A stretch of DNA of 64,000 nucleotides, from positions 2,170,001 through 2,234,000 of the forward strand of contig OZ243947.1 of NCBI GenBank assembly GCA_965214375.1, written 5' to 3'. The DNA is from Endobugula sp965214375 (lineage in GTDB: Bacteria; Pseudomonadota; Gammaproteobacteria; Pseudomonadales; Cellvibrionaceae). The translations under genes and the position numbers were made by a program. The notes beneath the pieces are model-generated. The model saw nothing but the letters and a program-made list of their open reading frames with translations, was not told where the DNA came from and did no database searches. Shown here piece after piece: positions 57,376 to 64,000 of this stretch (position 1 is its first letter; each line of letters opens with the position of its first letter).

Positions 57376-59492
57376 ATGCTATTTAGAAAATTGCTTGTTT
57401 TGGTTTTAGTGGTCGCTGCAATTGCAGCTTTTTTTCATTTTGATGGGCAACAATATCTTTCGTTGAGTCTGTTAAAAGAATGGTATGCCGAAAATCCACT
57501 TGAGGCAATTGGGTTATATTTTGCAATTTATGTGGCTATTGCTGCGCTCTCTTTGCCCGGTGCTGCCATTATTACCCTGTTGGGTGGTGCAGTGTTTGGC
57601 TTATGGATAGGCGTCGTGTTGGTGTCTTTCGCCATTACTATTGGCGCAACCTTATCTTTTTTGGTGTCGCGTACATTGCTGGCGGATTTTGTCGGTAAAA
57701 AAATGGGTCGCTACCGCGATGATATTAATCGCGGTGTTGAACGTGATGGTGCCTTCTATTTATTCACCTTAAGGTTAATTCCTGCCGTGCCTTTTGTGGT
57801 TATCAATCTGGTGTTTGGTTTAACCAAAATAAAGGTATGGACATTTTACTGGGTTAGCCAAGTGGGTATGTTGGCCGGAACCATTGTCTATGTGAATGCC
57901 GGTGCTCAACTGGGTAATGTTGAAGAGTTAAGTGCATCAGGCATATTAACGCCCTCAATTGTCGGTGCGTTTGTGTTATTGGCGATTTTTCCCTTTATTG
58001 TCCGTACCATAATGAATAAATACCGCGCGCGTAAAGCTTATGAAGGTTACACCAAGCCAGACGAATACGATGCGAATTTAATTGTTATTGGTGCCGGTAG
58101 TGCCGGGTTGGTCAGTGCCTATATTGCCGCTGCCGTAAAAGCGAAAGTGATCTTGATTGAAAAACATAAGATGGGTGGTGATTGTTTGAATACAGGGTGT
58201 GTGCCAAGTAAAGCATTGATACGCTCAGCCAAAACCCGCCATATGATTGCTCATGCCCATGAGTTAGGGATTGAGGACGCTGCAGGTAAGGTACATTTAT
58301 CCAAAGTCTTCAAGCGCGTTAATCAGGTGATTAAAGATATTGAGCCACATGATTCTGTTGAGCGTTATACCAAGCTGGGTGTTGAATGCATTCAGGGAGA
58401 TGCCACCTTGGTATCGCCTTATGGTGTGATGGTGAATGGCAAGGTGCTTAGGGCTAAACATATTATTATTGCCACGGGTGCACGCCCCTTTGTGCCACCG
58501 ATTCCCGGTTTGGATCAAGTAGACCCGCTAACTTCGGATACTCTCTGGTCACTGGAAACATTCCCGAAACGTTTAATGGTGATGGGGGCTGGCCCTATTG
58601 GTTGTGAACTGGCGCAATCCTTTAAGCGTTTGGGGGTCGAGGTCACTCTGGTAGATATGGCCCACGGATTATGCCGCGTGAAGATTAAGACGTGTCCGAG
58701 TATGTGTTGGACTGCTTTCAACGTGAAGGCATGCGTGTCATGTTGAACCAACAGGTGGTCAGCTTTGAAAAAACACAAGGGGCTTATGTTGCCAATTTGC
58801 GTAATGCCAGTGGTGAAATGACAGTGGAGTTTGATCGTGTGTTAGTGGCGGTAGGTCGCAAGGCAAATACCGAAGGTTTTGGTTTGGAATCATTAGGTAT
58901 CGAGTTAGCACCACAGGGAACGATAGTCGTTGACGATTATCTGCGCACTCGCTTCCCGAATATTTATGCTTGTGGTGATGTGGCAGGACCGTATCAGTTT
59001 ACCCATACGGCAGCTCATCAGGCGTGGTATGCGTGTGTTAATGCCTTGTTTGGTAAGTTTAAAAAGTACCGTGTTGACTATCGTGTTATCCCGTGGGCTA
59101 CTTTCACTGACCCTGAAGTGGGTCGTGTGGGCTTAAATGAAACTGAGGCGCAGCAAAAAGGCATTGCTTATGAAGTGACGCGTTACGATATTGATGATCT
59201 TGACCGTGCAATCGCAGACAATGAAGCCCGGGGTTACGTTAAAGTCATTACGGCTAAAGGCAGTGATCGAATTTTAGGGTGTACTATTGTTGGTGCGCAT
59301 GCGGGTGAGTTAATTACCGAGTTTGTTACGGCGATGAAACACAATATTGGCTTAAATAAAATTTTAGGCACTATTCATATTTATCCCACCATGAGTGAAG
59401 CGAATAAATATGTCGCTGGACAATGGAAACGTGCACATGTATCACCAACAGCATTGAAGTTTCTTGAACGTTTTCATCGCTGGATGTTGTAA
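57376..59492 (+). pseudogene. DedA/VTT membrane domain fused to pyridine nucleotide-disulfide oxidoreductase, two lesions
   Basis: Residues 1-235 form a SNARE-associated/DedA-type membrane domain (LSLPGAAIITLLGGAVFG, LRLIPAVPFVVINLVFG). Then comes an FAD disulfide reductase like mercuric reductase/dihydrolipoamide dehydrogenase (IGAGSAGLVSAYIAAAVKAK; redox site GGDCLNTGCVPSKA; FAD motif YACGDVAGPYQF; dimerisation domain TFTDPEVGRVGL and GTIHIYPTMSEANKY). At 58661-58663 one C is missing (VDMAPRIMPRED is expected). In the restored frame codon 58686-58688 is TAA, probably from GAA. The product is cut inside the NAD domain. Restored length is about 705 residues. Confidence 0.85.
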
Positions 59493-59510
59493 CAGTATTA
59501 CAGATATAAA

Positions 59511-59591
59511 ATCAGCGCATTATGCCTATTTCAAACCGTTGGAGGCAGGGATGTATTTACAGCGTGTTTGAAATAGGCATAATGCGCTGAT
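59511..59591. repeat. Constant-core hairpin element, copy 3 (before hisF)
   Basis: A perfect 26-base inverted repeat (59511-59536 with 59566-59591; arm begins ATCAGCGCATTATGCC) encloses 29 bases: CGTTGGAGGCAGGGATGTAT then TTACAGCGT. This loop is the shared core with an internal deletion between GGCA and GGGATGTA. A T-rich stretch follows, so it would also terminate the upstream gene. Confidence 0.8.
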
Positions 59592-59622
59592 TAAATTTTT
59601 ATTTATATTTTCGGAAGTTGTT

Positions 59623-60396
59623 ATGTCTCTTGCCAAGCGTATTATCCCCTGCCTTGATGTTGATTGTGGTCGTGTTGTTAAGGGGGTTCAGTTTGTTGAT
59701 ATTCGTGATGCGGGTGATCCAGTTGAGGTGGCTAAGCGCTATAACGAGCAAGGTGCGGACGAGATTACGTTTCTGGATATTACGGCAACCCATGAAGGCC
59801 GTGAGACCACGGTGCATACGGTAGAAAAAATTGCCAGTGAGGTCTTTATTCCGTTAACGGTTGGGGGGGGTATCCGTACGGTTGAAGATATTCGCACAAT
59901 GTTAAATGCTGGTGCGGATAAGGTGGGCATTAATTCTGCCGCAGTGTTTAACCCTGAGTTTGTCAAACAAGCATCGGATCGTTTTGGTGCTCAGTGTATT
60001 GTAGTGGCGATTGATGCTAAGCGTGTGAGTGAAGATGGGGAGCCTGCGAGCTGGGAAATCTTTACTCACGGAGGGCGCAAGCCAACAGGTATTGATGCGG
60101 TACAGTGGGCCGACAGAATGGCCACCTATGGTGCGGGTGAGATTCTCTTAACCAGTATGGATAGAGATGGCACCAAAAATGGTTTTGATCTTGCCTTAAC
60201 GAGAGCGATTAGTGACGCAGTGCCCGTACCTGTGATTGCTTCAGGTGGCGTGGGCCAGTTGCAACATCTGGTCGATGGTGTAAAGCAAGGCGGTGCTGAT
60301 GCGGTTCTAGCGGCGAGTATGTTTCACTTTGGAGAGTACAGTGTGCCTGAGGCCAAAGCTTATATGCATGATCAGGGAGTGACCGTCAGGCGTTAG
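59623..60396 (+). CDS. hisF: Imidazole glycerol phosphate synthase cyclase subunit HisF
   Basis: With HisH makes imidazole glycerol phosphate and AICAR in histidine synthesis. The catalytic Asp residues are in IIPCLDVDCGRVVKG (Asp 11) and VVAIDAKRV (near 130). TVGGGIRTVEDI and ITSGGVGQL-type phosphate loops (here VIASGGVGQLQHL) are present. Length 257 is standard. No hisA or hisH is adjacent on the upstream side, where the pseudogene and hairpin element lie, so the usual hisBHAF cluster is broken up here. Confidence 0.97.
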   Translation: MSLAKRIIPCLDVDCGRVVKGVQFVDIRDAGDPVEVAKRYNEQGADEITFLDITATHEGRETTVHTVEKIASEVFIPLTVGGGIRTVEDIRTMLNAGADKVGINSAAVFNPEFVKQASDRFGAQCIVVAIDAKRVSEDGEPASWEIFTHGGRKPTGIDAVQWADRMATYGAGEILLTSMDRDGTKNGFDLALTRAISDAVPVPVIASGGVGQLQHLVDGVKQGGADAVLAASMFHFGEYSVPEAKAYMHDQGVTVRR

Positions 60397-60398
60397 CG

Positions 60399-60866
60399 TT
60401 AAACGGCGCGGATATAACTTGTGACTCGGCTAACCACTTCAGGTTGGGATTCTTCCAGAAAACTAACAAAGCCTTTGACGCCAATTGCCGCTTCGCCACG
60501 GCTGTCAAAGGGACCGATATCCATGCCTTCACGTGTTCTGAAATACCAGTAATGACTTTGCTCGAAAATACGATCAGTTCTGCTACCTGTAACTTCCGCT
60601 TCTTCTTGGCGGGGTTGTCGCCTGACATATTTGTTAATTTTGACGACGACATCGTCATGCGCTTCTTTTAAGAAGCCGATAAATCCGTTGACGCCTTCTT
60701 GTGCCTCTTTATTTGAATCAAAGGGGCCAATATCCATGCCTTCACGCGTTCTGAAATACCAGTAGGACTTCTGTTCAAAGTAACGATTGCTTCGAACTGA
60801 AAAGGCGTTGTATTCGCCAGCACGTGGGCTTGTATGTTTGTTATTTTTTTCCATGTTCATATCCAT
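60399..60866 (-). CDS. Small protein with two copies of a YWYFRTREGMDIGPFDS module (DUF6316-like)
   Basis: A 155-residue cytoplasmic protein made of two homologous units (about 25-78 and 92-150). Each holds the identical stretch YWYFRTREGMDIGPFDS, a helix with GV.GF..FL and a final basic segment. One unit corresponds to what I recall as DUF6316, found near hisF in related bacteria. Its function is unknown. It is convergent with hisF, with stops 2 bases apart. Confidence 0.75.
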   Translation of the reverse strand: MDMNMEKNNKHTSPRAGEYNAFSVRSNRYFEQKSYWYFRTREGMDIGPFDSNKEAQEGVNGFIGFLKEAHDDVVVKINKYVRRQPRQEEAEVTGSRTDRIFEQSHYWYFRTREGMDIGPFDSRGEAAIGVKGFVSFLEESQPEVVSRVTSYIRAV

Positions 60867-60935
60867 ATTCTAAACCAATAACCACAAAAACGGATTGATA
60901 AATAATCTGATTTACAACTATAGTCTAATATAACG

Positions 60936-61847
60936 CTATTGTATGTTATTTTTTGTGACATTACTCACGTTTTTTTCAAAAAGCAAGTCCACTTTTTGCG
61001 TCAGCAAATTAGGTGAGTAATTTTTAACCAGTTCCGAGGCGGGTACCAACTCAATGTCCTGCTGTTTCAAGGTGGGTAATATTTTTGCGAGGTAATTGAT
61101 CGTTTCCGGGTAGGGGTGCCCGATGGCAATCGCGTAGCCGCGCCTTCTGGCGATAGCAATTAATTGTTTGAATTGTTGATCAATATCCGCTTCTTGGGGT
61201 GTGTTGTCGAGAAAAACATCACGTTGTAATGAAGGGATATTAAAATCTTGTGCCACTTTCCAAGCGATGCTGCTAGCAGTGGTCCGGCTATCGATAAAAT
61301 ACAGTGAGCGCTTTTGTAAAGCTTGCATTACCCATGTCATCGGTTGATGTTTTTGGGTGAGCAAACTGCCCATGTGATTATTGACGCCACGAATATTGGG
61401 CAGCGAGTTTAATGACGTATTCAGTGCTTGTTTAAAACGATTTTCTTCCATGGTCTCAGTCAAACCGTATTTTCCAAGCGGTTTGTTATGCACGGTACTC
61501 ATAGGGGCATGTAGCATGACCTCTTTCTGGCGCTTATAGACTTCATGGGCAAAAAATTGTGCCTTGGGACTGTGAGGAATAATCGCATAGGTCAATTCCC
61601 CAGGAAGCTGAATCGCTTCCAAGCCTTGCTGATAGTTGTAACCAATATCATCCATAATAATGGCTATTTTATAGCTATTTTTAATGGTTTCGGCGACGGG
61701 GGTGTTAACGTTAAGCGGCGGTAATTCGTAGCGGTTGCTGCCGGGATTAATTTCTATAAGATCACTGTATGGGCTGTTGTCAGCAACCGCAAAAATATTG
61801 GCCGTTAGCAGATAAAGAATAACGAAAATGCGAAAAGCAATACGCAA
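60936..61847 (-). CDS. Divergent polysaccharide deacetylase family protein
   Basis: A 303-residue secreted protein with signal peptide (about 1-22; FRIFVILYLLTANIFAVA). The NodB-like fold has IAIIMDDIGYNYQQG near 55, EVMLHAPMST near 110, VNNHMGS near 157 and FIDSRTT near 190, all typical of the divergent (DUF610) branch. Its role in the envelope is not defined. It is third in the envC-ctpA operon, 29 bases after ctpA, as in Pseudomonas. Confidence 0.9.
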   Translation of the reverse strand: MRIAFRIFVILYLLTANIFAVADNSPYSDLIEINPGSNRYELPPLNVNTPVAETIKNSYKIAIIMDDIGYNYQQGLEAIQLPGELTYAIIPHSPKAQFFAHEVYKRQKEVMLHAPMSTVHNKPLGKYGLTETMEENRFKQALNTSLNSLPNIRGVNNHMGSLLTQKHQPMTWVMQALQKRSLYFIDSRTTASSIAWKVAQDFNIPSLQRDVFLDNTPQEADIDQQFKQLIAIARRRGYAIAIGHPYPETINYLAKILPTLKQQDIELVPASELVKNYSPNLLTQKVDLLFEKNVSNVTKNNIQ

Positions 61848-61876
61848 TATAACCCCCGGAAGTATAGTCTTTTTGT

Positions 61877-63181
61877 TTAGTCTTTATTGGCACTTAAAAT
61901 GGCCAGACCTTTTAATAAATTAATGGCTTCAAATAATTGATTATCGTTGGTTGCGACATTGTTATTATCTGGATTCGACGTGTCAACGTTTTCCTTGTGT
62001 TGTTTGTTTTTTAAGTGGTTGCCCAAACTGGCTTCGGTAATAGCTAATTGAGGTTCAATTGCTGTAATTTTTGCCGGTTTAACGACAATGTCGGGCGTAA
62101 TTCCCTCAGCCTGAATAGAGCGTCCGTTAGGTGTGTAGTAGCGTGCGGTTGTCAGCTTAATACCCTTGTTGTCTCCGACAGGTAAAATAGTTTGTACTGA
62201 ACCTTTGCCAAACGTGCGGGTGCCCATAATGACAGCCCGTTTGTGATCTTGTAGTGCCCCGGCCACGATTTCTGATGCGGAAGCCGAGCCGCAATTCACC
62301 AGAACAACAATGGGTAAACCATTACTGTCGTCACCGGCCTGAGCACTATAGCTGGTGTTACTGTTTTCCAGTCGCCCTTTGGTATAAACCACCAGCCCTT
62401 CATTAATCAAACTGTCGACAACTTCAACTGACGCTTGTAACAAGCCTCCAGGGTTATTACGCAAATCAATAATCAAGCCTTTCAGGTTTGCTTGTTGTTT
62501 GCGTAGAGAGCTTATTGCGTTAACAAAGTCTTGCCCGGTTTCTGTTTGAAATTGTGAGATGCGCAGATAACCGATGGCCTCTTCTATTAGTCTGTGTCTG
62601 ACACTGGCGGTTTTAATCGTGCCGCGAATGACGGTAATAGCAATTGGTTTGTTTTCACCTTGACGTAATAGCGTAAAAATAATTGTAGAGCCAGCAGGGC
62701 CACGAATTTTTTGCGAGGCTTCGTTAAGAGAAAGCCCTTGAACAGATTCATTGTCAATATGAGTAATCAGATCGCCAGCTTTTAATCCCGCTTTTTGCGC
62801 TGGTGTATCATCAATCGGTGAGATAATTTTAATTAGCCCGGATTCGCTACCAATTTCTATACCAACGCCGCTGAATTTTCCTTCGGTTGTCTCCTGTACC
62901 TGATCAAATGAATCCGCATCCAAAAAGTCGGAATGCGGATCCATTTCCCCTAGCATACCACGCACTGCGTTTTCGAGAAGTTGTTGATCGCTCACGGGTT
63001 CTACATAGGCGCGACGAATATGATCAAATATCAAGGTAAAAAGCCGTAGTTCTTTTAAGGGTAATTCACCTTCAGCCGTCAATAGTGCATCGTTTGCGGC
63101 TTCTGTCTTTGTGGTTTGTGCATAGCTGCTATAGTTATATAGACAACATACTGTGATCAATAAGGTAAAATATGCTTTCAT
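61877..63181 (-). CDS. S41 family carboxy-terminal processing protease (CtpA-like)
   Basis: A 434-residue periplasmic protease: signal peptide (1-21), N-terminal helical part with MDPHSDFLD, PDZ domain (about 85-165; SGVGIEIGSESGLIKII, GLKAGDLITHID) and the S41 core. The nucleophile Ser is in GSASASEIVAGAL and the base Lys in TFGKGSVQTIL. The C-terminal 50 residues are low-complexity, Asn/Asp-rich. Homologues degrade or process cell-wall hydrolases. It lies 9 bases after envC. Confidence 0.94.
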   Translation of the reverse strand: MKAYFTLLITVCCLYNYSSYAQTTKTEAANDALLTAEGELPLKELRLFTLIFDHIRRAYVEPVSDQQLLENAVRGMLGEMDPHSDFLDADSFDQVQETTEGKFSGVGIEIGSESGLIKIISPIDDTPAQKAGLKAGDLITHIDNESVQGLSLNEASQKIRGPAGSTIIFTLLRQGENKPIAITVIRGTIKTASVRHRLIEEAIGYLRISQFQTETGQDFVNAISSLRKQQANLKGLIIDLRNNPGGLLQASVEVVDSLINEGLVVYTKGRLENSNTSYSAQAGDDSNGLPIVVLVNCGSASASEIVAGALQDHKRAVIMGTRTFGKGSVQTILPVGDNKGIKLTTARYYTPNGRSIQAEGITPDIVVKPAKITAIEPQLAITEASLGNHLKNKQHKENVDTSNPDNNNVATNDNQLFEAINLLKGLAILSANKD

Positions 63182-63190
63182 AAATAGAGA

Positions 63191-64000
63191 CTATCCTCGG
63201 CGTAGCCATCGATGAGGGTTTTGCGGTTGCCCATTGTGGCGAATTTCGAAATACAGGCCGGTATATTCCTGGCCGCCACTATTGCCGACAGTGGCAACGA
63301 CCTCTCCGGTCTTCACCCACTCACCCGTTGCTTTCAGTAATGTCTGGTTGTGACCATAAAGACTCATATACCCATTACCGTGATCAATAATTAATAGTAG
63401 CCCATGACCGCGTAGATAGTCAGAGAATATCACACGCCCGTGGTGCACGGAAATGACGTTTGTCCCTGCCTTACCGCGAATAAATATACCATTGCGTTTG
63501 AGTTTGCCATTCAAGTGACTGCTGCCATAATGATAAAGCAATTTCCCTTGAGCGGGCGGCGGCAACTGGCCTTTCACCTCAGCAAATGCCGTTGTGCCTG
63601 ACGGTAATGGTAGATCAGCCAATGCCTGTGTGGCTTCATCAATCAACCGCTGAAGGTGTTGTCGATCAAGGTTTAACTGTTTGAGTTGCTGGTTTTTAGA
63701 GCGGAGTTGTTTATTCAGTTGTTGTAAGGTCGCGCTGCGCTGGGTTTGGGATGCCTTAAGACGTTGCTGGCGTTTGGAAAGTTGTGCGTGATGTTGTTCC
63801 AGTTGTTGACTGGATTGCACAATGGTTTCCTGTAGAGCTTCCAATGTGTTGATAGTCTCGATATACACTTGGATTTTTTGTTGTTGATCCCGTGCAATAT
63901 AATCATGGTAGGTCACCAGACGATTCAGAGATTCGGGATTCTGTTGGCTCAATAGGAGCTGAAATTTTCCTTTTTGTTGTATACGGTAAATCTGACGAAT
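63191..64000 (-). CDS. envC: Murein hydrolase activator EnvC (5' end outside window)
   Basis: Periplasmic LytM-family protein that activates amidases at the division septum. The frame is open to the window edge, with QIYRIQQKGKFQLLL before the internal TTG at 63952, so the N-terminal coiled coil is cut off. A glutamine-rich coiled coil continues to about 130 residues into the visible part, followed by a degenerate M23 domain (GNGYMSLYGHNQTLL, GEVVATVGNSGGQ, LYFEIRHNGQPQNPHRWL). As in EnvC the zinc ligands are not complete, so it is an activator and not an enzyme. Confidence 0.93.
   Translation of the reverse strand: MRQIYRIQQKGKFQLLLSQQNPESLNRLVTYHDYIARDQQQKIQVYIETINTLEALQETIVQSSQQLEQHHAQLSKRQQRLKASQTQRSATLQQLNKQLRSKNQQLKQLNLDRQHLQRLIDEATQALADLPLPSGTTAFAEVKGQLPPPAQGKLLYHYGSSHLNGKLKRNGIFIRGKAGTNVISVHHGRVIFSDYLRGHGLLLIIDHGNGYMSLYGHNQTLLKATGEWVKTGEVVATVGNSGGQEYTGLYFEIRHNGQPQNPHRWLRRG

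Overview
The window is a stretch of gammaproteobacterial chromosome. The order miaA-hfq-hflX-hflK-hflC-yjeT(DUF2065)-hisZ-purA, the ygfB-pepP-ubiH-ubiI block, the short Hfq, and envC-ctpA-divergent polysaccharide deacetylase beside hisF all fit the Oceanospirillales/Cellvibrionales/Pseudomonas side of the class. I cannot name the genus. No tRNA, rRNA, CRISPR array, intact insertion sequence or prophage was seen.

The striking property is that two kinds of DNA alternate. Housekeeping islands (1-9900, 18000-26100, 43800-48200, 51800-57200, 59600-64000) are intact and tightly packed. Between them lie accessory genes, many of them broken: a subtilisin-like protease with one frameshift and two in-frame TAA codons, an F-box-like protein, a truncated YjgN, a deaminase-like protein with a basic nuclear-localisation-like tail, an MFS permease, an RDD protein, a sodium:solute symporter, an AraC regulator, a metallophosphoesterase, a GluR0-like receptor/channel, a solute-binding-protein/permease fusion, a methyltransferase, a peroxiredoxin-glutaredoxin hybrid, a PilZ protein, a DedA/disulfide-reductase fusion, and a lysR/azoR pair cut head to head by one deletion. 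About sixteen genes are damaged, many by one-base changes in short homopolymers and others by nonsense codons. This looks like recent gene decay in a lineage that changed lifestyle. The F-box-like, deaminase-like and possible acetyltransferase proteins suggest contact with a eukaryotic host (inference).

Region by region: 1-7900 tRNA and RNA processing, membrane protease control and histidine/purine synthesis; 7900-9900 a signalling HD-GYP protein and a HAD phosphatase; 10200-17850 decayed and putative host-interaction genes; 18000-24000 FklB followed by the S-adenosylmethionine cycle (ArsR/methyltransferase regulator, metK, ahcY, metF), with a palindromic operator over the regulator promoter; 25300-30000 rsmE, then decayed transporters; 30065-34228 a large intact secreted G8/beta-helix/SGNH-like protein; 34300-43750 mostly decayed regulator, transport and receptor genes; 43800-48200 proline aminopeptidase and ubiquinone hydroxylases; 48200-51800 a polar putative effector, broken redox genes and a pirin; 51800-57200 gpmA, rho, trxA, ppk1; 57400-64000 the broken DedA-reductase fusion, hisF, a duplicated-domain small protein and the cell-envelope operon envC-ctpA-deacetylase.

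The intergenic DNA carries a family of hairpin elements (6438-6537, 23019-23114, 59511-59591) that share a core but have unrelated, self-complementary arms. Two other long palindromes sit between metK, ahcY and metF.
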